Position numbers and translations under genes: made by a program. From Bacillus_BA songklensis (GTDB taxonomy: Bacteria > Bacillota > Bacilli > Bacillales > Bacillaceae_H), in the NCBI RefSeq assembly GCF_042649685.1, contig NZ_JBHRZT010000020.1, forward strand, positions 186,001 through 250,000: DNA of 64,000 nt, written 5' to 3'. The notes under the pieces were generated by a model, which saw only the letters and a list, made by a program, of their open reading frames with translations, was not told the origin of the DNA and did not search any database. Of the stretch, positions 43,645-52,284 are shown in pieces; position 1 is the first letter of the stretch; each line of letters begins with the position of its first letter.

Positions 43645-44712
43645 TTAGTTTAGATACGTACCATTTCTCCTGCTGTACCTTGTCGTATCAATACCTCTCT
43701 CATGCAGCCAGTGATGCGTTTCCCCCCGAATGACAACAGGCACACATTTTAAATCTTCCATGTTTTTTGCTCCAAGCGCGGCCATGATCACCGTCAATTC
43801 CTCATGGATCATTCTTATCTCCTCAATGAGCGCTTCTTGGTCTTTTTTCATTAAAACCGACAATAATCGCCCAGCCATCGCTACTGCAGAAGCCCCTAAA
43901 GCAATAGATTTGGCAACATCCATTGATGTTTGGATGCCGCCCGAGCCAATCACATATAAATCTGAATGACGGGTGCACACCTCTCCAAGCGATGCAGCGG
44001 TCGTGATTCCCCACTCATTGAAAAAGGAAAGCTGACTTTGTCTTCGCTCATTTTCGATCATAGAAAAATTGGTACCTCCATATCCACCTGCATCGACTAT
44101 AGAGACCCCTACATTTTTTAATTGCATCACCGTTTCATGGCTCATACCGAATCCCACTTCTTTGACAATGACAGGAACAGGCAAGCGCCGAACGATTTGC
44201 TCGATATGTTTTAATGCTCCTGTAAAGTCACGATCTCCTTCCGGCATGACCAATTCCTGAATGACATTTAAATGGATTTGCATGGCGTCAGCTTCCAGCA
44301 TGTCAACTGCTTGCTCTGCCTGCTCAACCGTTGCTTCGCTTCCTAGATTGGCAAATACGATACCTTTCGGATTTTCTTTCCTCACCACTTTATAAGAGGA
44401 GGCTTCCAGCGGATCTCTAAGAGCCGCCATTTGTGAACCTACCGCCATAGCAATTTGACATTCATTGGCTGCCTGTGCTAGTAAACGGTTAATTTTTTCT
44501 GTCTTCTGACCGCCGCCGCCCGTCATTGCATTGATAAAAATCGGCGAACTTAATGTAAGCTCGCCGATTTTTGTTTGCAAATCAACATCATTCACCGCAC
44601 AATTCGGAAGACTATTATGAACAAATATAATGTCGTCGAATCCGTGTAAACGATGTTGACCTGTTTGGATGGCGTGATGGATGTGATCAATTTTACGTTG
44701 TGCTCTACTCAC
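43645..44712 (-). CDS. fni: type 2 isopentenyl-diphosphate delta-isomerase
   Basis: FMN- and NADPH-dependent interconversion of IPP and DMAPP. 355 residues; TIM-barrel flavin enzyme with MTGGGGQKTEKIN near 63-75, QIHLNVIQE (catalytic Gln region), PVIVKEVGFGMS and GSGGIQTSMDVAKSIALGA. GTG start with GGTGATG upstream. It feeds the prenyl chain made by HepS/HepT. Confidence 0.96.
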   Translation of the reverse strand: MSRAQRKIDHIHHAIQTGQHRLHGFDDIIFVHNSLPNCAVNDVDLQTKIGELTLSSPIFINAMTGGGGQKTEKINRLLAQAANECQIAMAVGSQMAALRDPLEASSYKVVRKENPKGIVFANLGSEATVEQAEQAVDMLEADAMQIHLNVIQELVMPEGDRDFTGALKHIEQIVRRLPVPVIVKEVGFGMSHETVMQLKNVGVSIVDAGGYGGTNFSMIENERRQSQLSFFNEWGITTAASLGEVCTRHSDLYVIGSGGIQTSMDVAKSIALGASAVAMAGRLLSVLMKKDQEALIEEIRMIHEELTVIMAALGAKNMEDLKCVPVVIRGETHHWLHERGIDTTRYSRRNGTYLN

Positions 44713-44724
44713 GAATCATCACCA

Positions 44725-45864
44725 TTATTTTAATTTTTTTAATTTGTCACCAATCATTTCGCCAAGTTGAAATCCGCCGGAATCCTCTTGCTTTTGATAC
44801 TCGCTGTAATCTACTTCAGGTTCTTGTTCTTCAAGTTCACGCATACTCAATGACATGCGCTGTTCTGCCTCATTCACATCTAATACTTTTACTTTAACCT
44901 TATCCCCTTCTGCTAATACTTCATGAGGAGTTCCAATATGTTTATTGGCAATGTGGGAGATATGAACAAGACCTTCAACGCCCGGTGCTACCTCAACGAA
45001 TGCACCGAAAGACACAAGACGTTTTACTGTACCTTCTACAATATCTCCTTTTTTCACTGTAGAAGAAATATTAGACCAGGGACCTTCAAGCGTATCTTTG
45101 ATTGAAAGTGAAACACGGCTGTTTTCTTTGTCTACAGATAACACTTTCACTTTTACCTGTTGACCTTCTTCTACAACGTCTGAAGGTTTGTTTACATGTG
45201 AATAAGATAATTGAGAAATATGGACTAATCCATCTACTCCCCCGATATCTACAAATACACCGAAATCCGTTAAGCGCTGAACGGTACCGTCAAGCACTTG
45301 ACCAGCCTCTAAAGATTCGAGAACCTGCTGTTTTTTGTTCGCCGCTTCTTCTTCCACAACAGCACGATGCGATAAGATAACGCGATTCTTTTCACGATCA
45401 AGTTCTACCACTTTGACAGTTAACGTTTTTCCTTTATAATCTGTAAAATCTTCTACATAATGAGCTTCTACAAGTGATGCTGGAATGAAACCGCGCACCC
45501 CAATATCTACTACAAGACCACCTTTTACGATATCCTTTACTTCGGCTTCAAATACTGTGCCAGAGTCAAGCTTTCGCTCTAATTCTTCCCATGCTTTTTC
45601 TGCATCTACGGCACGCTTTGATAAAATAAGTGCTTCATCTTCTACTTTAATTACTTTCGCCTCTACTTGCGCGCCCTCTTCGATTACATCGCTTGCTTTT
45701 TCGATATGTAAACTAGATAGTTCACTGATTGGCAAAATACCGTCTAATTTACTTCCTTGTAACTCTACAAGCACCTGTTTTTCTTCTACTTTTGTCACGA
45801 CGCCGCTCACAACATCTCCTACTTGCAGCGTCTTTACTTCCACTTGATTCATATCTTCTACCAT
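44725..45864 (-). CDS. rpsA: 30S ribosomal protein S1 homologue (YpfD)
   Basis: 379 residues with four S1 RNA-binding domains (about 14-85, 100-168, 186-255 and 271-341), the short form of Firmicutes rather than the six-domain E. coli S1. The last two are the best conserved (GVDGLVHISQLS, GVEGLVHISHIA). Glu/Lys-rich tail. AAGGAGG lies 8 nt before the ATG. It is not an essential ribosomal protein in B. subtilis. Confidence 0.95.
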   Translation of the reverse strand: MVEDMNQVEVKTLQVGDVVSGVVTKVEEKQVLVELQGSKLDGILPISELSSLHIEKASDVIEEGAQVEAKVIKVEDEALILSKRAVDAEKAWEELERKLDSGTVFEAEVKDIVKGGLVVDIGVRGFIPASLVEAHYVEDFTDYKGKTLTVKVVELDREKNRVILSHRAVVEEEAANKKQQVLESLEAGQVLDGTVQRLTDFGVFVDIGGVDGLVHISQLSYSHVNKPSDVVEEGQQVKVKVLSVDKENSRVSLSIKDTLEGPWSNISSTVKKGDIVEGTVKRLVSFGAFVEVAPGVEGLVHISHIANKHIGTPHEVLAEGDKVKVKVLDVNEAEQRMSLSMRELEEQEPEVDYSEYQKQEDSGGFQLGEMIGDKLKKLK

Positions 45865-46028
45865 TGTCTGATCCTCCTTCTTTAGCCCCTACAATATGTA
45901 TATATAAAGCATGAATTCATGCCCTTTGCTACTGGCTCTTTGTATCCATCCAAGGAGTGAATGTAAAAAACTTCTTTTTATTAACTTCTAATAAATAACC
46001 CCTTGTTGTCAAGTGAAAAAGTGTGAAA

Positions 46029-46613
46029 CTATTGATATTTTTTTATTAATTCCGCAATTTGATTCATAATAATGGCTGTCGCTTCTTCCGCTGATACTTT
46101 TTCTTGTCGGTATTTTTCCATATCCAGCGGCTTTCCATATACAACCTTTAATTTACCAAATGGCTTATATGGACCAATGACGGCACAAGGCACCACAACA
46201 GCATTGGATCGGAGAGCAAAAAAACCTGCTCCTGCCATTCCCTTCCCAAGTTTTCCATCTTTGCTTCTTGTCCCCTCCGGAAAGAGACCGAGCACTTCTC
46301 CTTCTTTTAAAACAGCAAGTGCCTTCCGAAGAGCATCCCGGTCGCTCATTCCGCGTTTAACGGGAAATGCCTTTAAATGCGGCAAGATATGTTTGATAAT
46401 AGGCGCCGAAAATAATTCTTCTTTTGCCATGAACGCAACCGGTCTTGGAAACATCATACCCACAATAGGTGGATCCAGATTGCTGATATGGTTGGAGCAA
46501 AGAAGCACTGCCCCTTCTTTTGGCACATTTTCACGACCATGTACTTCCACACGATAAAGCGGCCCAAGGATAGCCCGGCACAAATTTTTTCCAACATTAT
46601 AGAGATCAGCCAT
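46029..46613 (-). CDS. plsC: 1-acyl-sn-glycerol-3-phosphate acyltransferase
   Basis: Adds the second acyl chain to lysophosphatidic acid. 194 residues with the acyltransferase motifs NHISNLD (HX4D, about 41-47) and FPEGTRSKDG near 115. It starts 5 nt after cmk, so the two are likely co-transcribed. B. subtilis 168 lacks a gene here, but many other Bacillaceae have cmk-plsC-rpsA. It may be a second PlsC paralogue. Confidence 0.93.
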   Translation of the reverse strand: MADLYNVGKNLCRAILGPLYRVEVHGRENVPKEGAVLLCSNHISNLDPPIVGMMFPRPVAFMAKEELFSAPIIKHILPHLKAFPVKRGMSDRDALRKALAVLKEGEVLGLFPEGTRSKDGKLGKGMAGAGFFALRSNAVVVPCAVIGPYKPFGKLKVVYGKPLDMEKYRQEKVSAEEATAIIMNQIAELIKKYQ

Positions 46614-46618
46614 TTTAA

Positions 46619-47290
46619 TTAAACCCTCTCATCTACTAATGAAATGATTTTATCCACCACTTGCTCAATGGTCAGCGAAGTTGTATCAATTTCTACAGCA
46701 TCATCGGCTTTTTTTAACGGTGCAATTTCACGCTCGGAATCAAGTTTGTCTCTTGCAGCAATTTCTTGTTTTAGCGTTTCCAGATCGGAATCGAAACCCT
46801 TTGCAAGGTTTTCTTCATGACGACGTTTCGCTCTCTCATCCACGGAAGCTCGCAAAAATACTTTTACTTCTGCATCAGGCAGCACATGTGTACCGATATC
46901 CCGCCCATCCATCACAACTCCTCCGTTCACGGCAAAACGGCGCTGTCGGGCTACCATTTCTTTTCTTACGGTTCTATGCTTAGCTGCAACGGATACAGAA
47001 TTGGTGACTTCACTGGAACGGATAGCCTCCGTCACATCCTTTCCATCCACCAACACAAGCTGCCCTTTTTCTGAAGGGCGCAGCTCGATATTAGTCTTTT
47101 GAAGAAGCTGCAATAAAGCCTCTTCATTTTGTAAATCTATGTGGTTTTTTTTTGCTTTATACGTCAGGGCACGATACATCGCTCCTGTATCTACATAAAT
47201 ATAAGAAAGTTTTTCCGCAATGATTTTGGCAACGGTGCTTTTTCCCGCAGCCGCCGGTCCATCAATGGCAATAGAAATTGGCTTGTTCAT
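46619..47290 (-). CDS. cmk: (d)CMP kinase
   Basis: Phosphorylates CMP and dCMP with ATP. 223 residues from MNKPISIAIDGPAAAGKST (Walker A 9-18); GRDIGTHVLPDA is the substrate-binding signature. The ATG at 47290 with AAGGAGG 5 nt upstream is preferred over the longer open frame. Confidence 0.97.
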   Translation of the reverse strand: MNKPISIAIDGPAAAGKSTVAKIIAEKLSYIYVDTGAMYRALTYKAKKNHIDLQNEEALLQLLQKTNIELRPSEKGQLVLVDGKDVTEAIRSSEVTNSVSVAAKHRTVRKEMVARQRRFAVNGGVVMDGRDIGTHVLPDAEVKVFLRASVDERAKRRHEENLAKGFDSDLETLKQEIAARDKLDSEREIAPLKKADDAVEIDTTSLTIEQVVDKIISLVDERV

Positions 47291-47337
47291 AAATCCTCCT
47301 TGTAATATATGACAATCAAAAAAATTTAGCATTGACG

Positions 47338-47368
47338 AAAAAAAGAGCAGGTTTCATCCTGCCTCTTT
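47338..47368 (-). terminator. terminator between ypfB and cmk
   Basis: AAAGAGGCAGG / CCTGCTCTTT stem with TTTTTTT on the minus strand. Its position upstream of cmk implies that cmk has its own promoter or relies on read-through. Confidence 0.8.
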
Positions 47369-47410
47369 CCTCCTAAAAATATAGTTAACTTTATTTTAGC
47401 ATACGTCTTT

Positions 47411-47587
47411 TTACTGGTCGAATGTTTCAATGATTTTACTGAAATTATTTTTTGTAACGCCCTCATATTGAATAATCTTAGAAAAATAGGAGCCATAGTC
47501 ACTGTATAAAAGCACAATCTGTGCAATGAGCAAAAAGATAAACTGGATAATCGCTAATTTTATTAAAATTCTTTCAATACTCTTCAT
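47411..47587 (-). CDS. ypfB: YpfB, DUF5359 small membrane protein
   Basis: 58 residues: starts MKSIERILIKLAIIQFIF and contains one transmembrane helix (about 9-28) followed by a short outer or cytosolic tail ending KIIETFDQ. GGTGAGG lies just 4 nt before the ATG. Recognised by its place between motI (ypfA) and cmk as in B. subtilis; function unknown. Below the usual ORF size cut-off. Confidence 0.85.
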   Translation of the reverse strand: MKSIERILIKLAIIQFIFLLIAQIVLLYSDYGSYFSKIIQYEGVTKNNFSKIIETFDQ

Positions 47588-47660
47588 AAAACCTCACCCT
47601 TCATTTACTAAACAGTATGCTTATAAAAAGTGGGTTTTATTCTATAGCTTGGCTAAAGAG

Positions 47661-47715
47661 CCATGTGAACTTTTACTATTTTGAACTCATTCACGCGGCA
47701 TCTCCATTTCATATG
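47661..47715. repeat. dispersed repeat, family E copy (divergent)
   Basis: CATGTGAACTTTTACTATTT, GAACTCATTCACGCGGCAT, then CATTTCATATG. It shares ACTATTTTGANTCATTC with 6541-6582. It occupies the motI-ypfB gap. Confidence 0.4.
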
Positions 47716-47773
47716 AACAAATCCAAAATTAGCGTAAATTCTCCACATAACTCAACTCATTGGAAAATAACTC

Positions 47774-48433
47774 CTACAATAACCCTTTTCGTTTTAATTC
47801 AAATTGCTGTTCAAAAACAAAGCGAATGATTCTGTCTTGATCACGCTCATCCATGTCTAAAAACTGCAAAGATAGTTTTCCTAATTTATTCTCACTCTTT
47901 TGATCCAATCTAACGACCCTCGCCTGCAACTGAAGATAATTCATTTCATTGGAATGCATAGGAAGCGTCAGCCATACATTCACTTTAACATTTGAAGGTA
48001 TATGGACAGGGTGATTCACAATAGCAGCAATTCCCCCCGCACTTATATCTTCCGTAACCGTGACAAAGGGCTCAAAGTTGTACTCTAAAGGGTGAATGGC
48101 AATACTTATAGAAGCTGGAACCCTTACATACTGGCGCCTTTGTATACGTATGACTCTCTTATCGCCGGGATATCGCAAGGCAAGGACCGGAAACGTTTTT
48201 TTGGCCCGTCCGATAACCTCTGATTGGAACGAATATATGACATTGTCTTTTCCAATAAACGAAACTTTTAATTGAGTGCCATCCAACATAAACGTTGTTT
48301 TTCCTGTTTCTTCATTAACCGGGTAACTGATAAACAATCGATCGTCTTCCCTCTCAACCACTTTACTATTAAACTTATCATCTATATCTTCCGCAAAAGG
48401 CTCAAGTCTTAACAGCAACCCCTCTTTGATCAT
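47774..48433 (-). CDS. motI: MotI (YpfA/DgrA), cyclic-di-GMP receptor
   Basis: When bound to c-di-GMP, MotI disengages the flagellar motor stators and stops swimming. 219 residues: an N-terminal YcgR-N-like domain (about 1-90) and a PilZ domain with RRQYVRVPAS (RxxxR) and DISAGGI. The ATG at 48433 is chosen because GAGGGA lies 5 nt upstream and the protein then starts MIKEGLLLRLEP. Confidence 0.93.
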   Translation of the reverse strand: MIKEGLLLRLEPFAEDIDDKFNSKVVEREDDRLFISYPVNEETGKTTFMLDGTQLKVSFIGKDNVIYSFQSEVIGRAKKTFPVLALRYPGDKRVIRIQRRQYVRVPASISIAIHPLEYNFEPFVTVTEDISAGGIAAIVNHPVHIPSNVKVNVWLTLPMHSNEMNYLQLQARVVRLDQKSENKLGKLSLQFLDMDERDQDRIIRFVFEQQFELKRKGLL

Positions 48434-48731
48434 TTTGTTCCCTCTTCCCTTTAACCTTCTATGTAGATTTATCAAAATTGAACATTGTCTAATCTTTTAT
48501 TACTAGACCTTTTTTCTTAATCACTATTTTATCGTAATTTCTTCAAGAAAAAAAGGCTCGGTTCATAAACATGAAAATGAAAGATGTTGAACCATAAGCC
48601 CTAAAAATCCGCTATGTTTTTAAATTGAAGTGAAGCATTAAGGAAATCGAGGATGACAATTATTTATTTTTCTGGGATGAACCGTCACTGAAACCGTTGA
48701 TTTTCTTGGATTTTGATGACAGTTCATCACG
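48434..48731. other. ypeB-motI intergenic region
   Basis: No gene in 298 nt. Contains a family D repeat at 48677-48729 and a weaker related segment with CGGTTCATAAACATG and GATGTTGAACCATAAG (about 48558-48600). Confidence 0.5.
48677..48729. repeat. dispersed palindromic repeat, family D copy (best palindrome)
   Basis: GATGAACCGTCA at the left and TGATGACAGTTCATC at the right are inverted repeats of each other over about 11 nt, with a T-rich centre. It ends just outside the ypeB stop codon and could fold as a terminator-like stem. Confidence 0.65.
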
Positions 48732-50078
48732 TTATACCTGGTCGTATACTTGCTCTGCATTTTGCAGCTTTTCTACTTTTTCTTCGTAGCCATTTTGGGC
48801 ATTGATGAAAATGCGGTACGTATCATTACCGATAACCCCTAAAAATTCATAACATAATACTTCTTCTTTTAAATCGTTTGTAATGATGGCCAGTCGGTCT
48901 TCCATGATTTTTACCTTGCGATTGATTTTATTTTTTGCTTGGTCTTTGGAAAGAATCGGTTTTGGTATCTTCCGCATCTTGTGGGCCATGAGAAAATCGC
49001 GGGCAGAAAATCCAATGACTTTACCATCCTCAAGCGATATTTTCATTCTGACGGAATCGGGGTAAATACGGACTCCATCTTGTGTACCCACAAACGTAAA
49101 CACCCCAGTGTTGTCGTATTGAGTACTCTCATACAGTTCCAAGCTCTCAAACCGATGTTTTTTAAGGAATTTCTTTGCATTCAACATTGCTTCATTTAAA
49201 CTGATGTTTTGCTTTTTGATTTCTTTATTTTGGATAACCCAGATTGGATAACCGCCCTTTTCGGTCACATCCATGTATGTTTTTTGCTTGGTCTTTGGAT
49301 CTGTGATGGTTAAACTGTAAAATCCATAATCAGACCCATCTCCACTTTTAGTCACCCGAATGTTTTCATTTCCTTTTAGGCTTAAGAATGACTTTGCTAC
49401 CTCTTTGGCAACTTGTTCATTGACTTTTCTTCCCTTTAACTGCGAGAAATCACGGTCCTGTTTTTCAGCACTTGTAAAGCTTGGGCCGAAATCGGTTTCT
49501 GCATAGCCTTCTACATTTTTCTCTACTGTTTTAAAACCGTCGATAATCGTGTTATCCGCTTGTTTTTCACCTGTAGCAAGCGCCAGCTCTACATCCATCC
49601 AGCGCAAATTGTTTTGGATAACCAAATGCTGTACTTTTCTCAATTCATTTTGAATATCACCAGATGTTTTGTAAAGTGCCTTTAATGTATTATACTCCTG
49701 GTCATTCAACGGCTCTTTGCTTAAATCACGAATTGCCGTACGATAACTGAAATTTCCGATATTAGACAAAAACTCTTCTGTTTTATTAAATGGAAGCAGC
49801 GTTAAAGGCAGCTGCCCTACGTTAGTGTGAGCTTCTGAAGTGAGTCTCCAAACTTCAGCAAGAGCAGGTGACAACTGGTCACGCGAATTCATGGCAAGTG
49901 TCGTACCAATCTTATCGTTCAATAAATCCACTTCGTATGTTAAATCATGAAACGCTCGCTGATAGTTATTTTCCGCATGCTGTAGCACTGCATTTTTTTC
50001 TTGATGCTCTTGATAACCCCAGTATCCCAATCCTGCCCCTGCGACTACTAGGACAGCGATTAATATTGTTCGCAACAT
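48732..50078 (-). CDS. ypeB: germination protein YpeB
   Basis: Partner that stabilises and localises the cortex-lytic enzyme SleB in the spore. 448 residues: N-terminal membrane helix (LIAVLVVAGAGLGYWGY), a helical region (about 30-200), then three PepSY-type repeats (for example DVTEKGGYPIWVIQNKEI). It follows sleB by 16 nt in the conserved sleB-ypeB operon. Confidence 0.96.
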   Translation of the reverse strand: MLRTILIAVLVVAGAGLGYWGYQEHQEKNAVLQHAENNYQRAFHDLTYEVDLLNDKIGTTLAMNSRDQLSPALAEVWRLTSEAHTNVGQLPLTLLPFNKTEEFLSNIGNFSYRTAIRDLSKEPLNDQEYNTLKALYKTSGDIQNELRKVQHLVIQNNLRWMDVELALATGEKQADNTIIDGFKTVEKNVEGYAETDFGPSFTSAEKQDRDFSQLKGRKVNEQVAKEVAKSFLSLKGNENIRVTKSGDGSDYGFYSLTITDPKTKQKTYMDVTEKGGYPIWVIQNKEIKKQNISLNEAMLNAKKFLKKHRFESLELYESTQYDNTGVFTFVGTQDGVRIYPDSVRMKISLEDGKVIGFSARDFLMAHKMRKIPKPILSKDQAKNKINRKVKIMEDRLAIITNDLKEEVLCYEFLGVIGNDTYRIFINAQNGYEEKVEKLQNAEQVYDQV

Positions 50079-50094
50079 TCTTCTTCACCCCTCT

Positions 50095-51000
50095 TTATTT
50101 ACAGAAAATATGCTTCCCAATTTGTTTAATTTGCGGTCTTGACCAAATCCATGCGCTCGTCGCGGTGTTTGGATTAAAATAATACAAAGCATTTCCCGTT
50201 GGATCCCAGCCGTTTAATGCATCCAATACGGCTTTTTTCGATGTTTCATTTGGAGTAAGCCAAATCTGTCCGTCAGCTACCGCCGTAAAGGCTCCCGGTT
50301 CAAAAATCACTCCTGCTGCTGTGTTAGGAAACGAAGGGCTGTTTATGCGGTTGATAATAACAGCAGCTACCGCCACTTGTCCTATATATGGTTCTCCGCG
50401 TGACTCCCCGTGAACCGCATTAGCCATAATTTTCAAATCGTTTTGCGAAAAACCGTTTGGCACATTTACTGAGGTTGGCTTTTGAGGTATTCTGGCTGCA
50501 CGGTTGTTTCCTCTGGCCGTTGGTTTTTTAGCAGGGGCTGCAGGGGCCCCGCCTCTTGCTGGTTGTTGTGCGGTTCCTTGTTTTTTGCTTTCCTTGGCTT
50601 GCTGATTTAGCGGAGTGCCGCCATAATGAGTGAACTTATTTCCTTTATTAATCTGCCTTTTTACAAATCCTTCATTGTATTTTGTCTTAGCGACAAGCTT
50701 TCTTTTCATTTCTGCTCCTACTAGCCCGTCGATGTCCATGCCAAATTCATATTGGAAATTTCGGACTGCCCAGTAAGTACTCCAACCGAATACACCGTCG
50801 ATCGGACCATTGTAAAACCCAATGTATTGAAGCCGAGATTGCAATTCGATAACATCGTCCCCTACTGCTCCATGTTGAATGACTTGATTTGTAAAAGCAT
50901 GGGCACAATGTCTTTCGCCGTGAACTGAAAAGAAAAGTGCTATACTTGCAGCAAAGCTGCATACTGCATAGAGAAATTTTTTGCTTTTAAACCATCGCAT
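50095..51000 (-). CDS. sleB: spore cortex-lytic enzyme SleB
   Basis: Lytic transglycosylase that cuts spore cortex peptidoglycan at germination. 301 residues: signal sequence (about 1-34, cut near AHAFT), peptidoglycan-binding domain with two helical repeats (about 45-110), a linker rich in Ala/Pro/Lys, and the Hydrolase_2 domain with the catalytic Glu in NAVHGESRGEP. The ATG at 51000 has AGGGGGT 6 nt upstream. Confidence 0.97.
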   Translation of the reverse strand: MRWFKSKKFLYAVCSFAASIALFFSVHGERHCAHAFTNQVIQHGAVGDDVIELQSRLQYIGFYNGPIDGVFGWSTYWAVRNFQYEFGMDIDGLVGAEMKRKLVAKTKYNEGFVKRQINKGNKFTHYGGTPLNQQAKESKKQGTAQQPARGGAPAAPAKKPTARGNNRAARIPQKPTSVNVPNGFSQNDLKIMANAVHGESRGEPYIGQVAVAAVIINRINSPSFPNTAAGVIFEPGAFTAVADGQIWLTPNETSKKAVLDALNGWDPTGNALYYFNPNTATSAWIWSRPQIKQIGKHIFCK

Positions 51001-51202
51001 ATAAGTACCCCCTATATCACGCATAAGTTATGATAAGAGTATTTTTTGTAAAGAATGTTATTTTATACAACGAGGTTGGATTAATAGAGGAAAAACTCCT
51101 TTTAACCCAACCTCATGCAATGAACCTTTCCTTTAAACAGCATAAAATCAATGATTTGGATAAACATCAAACAACAAGTATTAATCATCTGAAGACCAAA
51201 AT

Positions 51203-51250
51203 AAAAAATCGCCGTTCCCCCTGCTTTTTAATAGGGAAACAACGATTTTT
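51203..51250 (-). terminator. terminator of prsW
   Basis: AAAATCG...GTTCCCC with complementary GGGAAAC...CGATTTT, T-run on the minus strand, just after the prsW stop. Confidence 0.75.
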
Positions 51251-51257
51251 CCGCTTT

Positions 51258-51905
51258 CTAAATCGATAGTTTTTTCGCTTGTTTTACTTTCCGCAAACCC
51301 AGCCACCATAAGTACACCATAAATGGAATGATTAAAAACGTCCAGTTATCAATTGTCATTAAAATGTAATCATACATACCATGCAAGAGCACAGGAACAG
51401 CCAAAGAATATCCAATCCATTTCTTTTTTTGGTTATTGCTCGAAAACTTTCCTTTTCCTAAATAATACCCCATAATGACGCCAAACAATGCATGGCTCGA
51501 AACAGGAAGCACAGCTCTGCCAAAGGCGGTATGAAGACCATTTGCGAACAGGTAGAAAATATTTTCGACCGTTGCAAATCCAAGCGATACAGCTGCTCCG
51601 TATACAATTCCATCGTAATGCTCATCAAACTCAACATGTGAATAAATGGTAAAAAACAAAATAAACCATTTAAAAAACTCTTCCAATAAGCCCGTTGCCA
51701 AAAACGCCTGTACAAACGGAGACATGAGTACATGCTCTTCTGTTAATACATATTGAATAAACATAATCGGAAGCACTAGCATGGCACCGAAAATGAATGT
51801 TTTCAAGACTATAGAAATTGGCTCTGTTTCATATTCATCTTTTAGATAAAAGTAACTCAACAGCGCAAGACTGGGGGCAATTCCCGCAGAAATGATTGCC
51901 AACAT
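51258..51905 (-). CDS. prsW: site-1 protease PrsW
   Basis: Membrane-embedded protease that starts RsiW degradation and releases sigma-W in B. subtilis on antimicrobial-peptide stress. 215 residues with about seven or eight helices. The catalytic EE motif is in LLEEFFKWFILF, with conserved His residues in SSHALFGVIMGY and LLHGMYDY. Located between sleB and bdr as in B. subtilis. The rsiW-sigW locus is not in this window. Confidence 0.94.
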   Translation of the reverse strand: MLAIISAGIAPSLALLSYFYLKDEYETEPISIVLKTFIFGAMLVLPIMFIQYVLTEEHVLMSPFVQAFLATGLLEEFFKWFILFFTIYSHVEFDEHYDGIVYGAAVSLGFATVENIFYLFANGLHTAFGRAVLPVSSHALFGVIMGYYLGKGKFSSNNQKKKWIGYSLAVPVLLHGMYDYILMTIDNWTFLIIPFMVYLWWLGLRKVKQAKKLSI

Positions 51906-52284
51906 AATCGCGCCTCATTTCCTCTTTTTTTCTAATCGTATCAGTTATTGCTATATAAATCCACATAAATCATTTGACGTGGATAAAAAACATCCACGCA
52001 AATGATTTACGCATAAGCGGCTGCCAATCGACATTAAGGGTTCTTGTCAGCCGCTTATACGAGAACCTTTGTAAGCTTGTTCAAGATGAAAAAACAGAAA
52101 GACGCAAATAGAAGAAGGACCGGTAACAAAGGTTTAAAAATTAAGTTGGATTTATAGAGAAGAATCGTTTCTATGAACTTATAAATAGTTTAAAAGGAAT
52201 GGGACATGACCCAAAAAACCGATCATGTCCCATTCCTTATATATAAAGGTTGATTAAACGGCCTGGCAGCCCTCGGGCAAACCC
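51906..52284. other. ansA-prsW intergenic region with stacked palindromes
   Basis: No gene in 379 nt. Three strong stems: AAATCATTTG-CGTGGAT with its complement (51967-52007, 17 bp with one mismatch), ATAAGCGGCTG/CAGCCGCTTAT (52012-52059) and the ansA terminator (52196-52236). A family C end motif AAGTTGGATTTATA lies at 52143-52156. Confidence 0.7.
52196..52236 (-). terminator. terminator of ansA
   Basis: Perfect 14-bp stem GGAATGGGACATGA / TCATGTCCCATTCC with T-rich flank on the minus strand. Confidence 0.85.

Noticed and set aside
51030..51269. Plus-strand open frame of 79 codons between sleB and prsW
   Set aside because: Runs through the prsW terminator and is A/T-rich; no convincing ribosome site.
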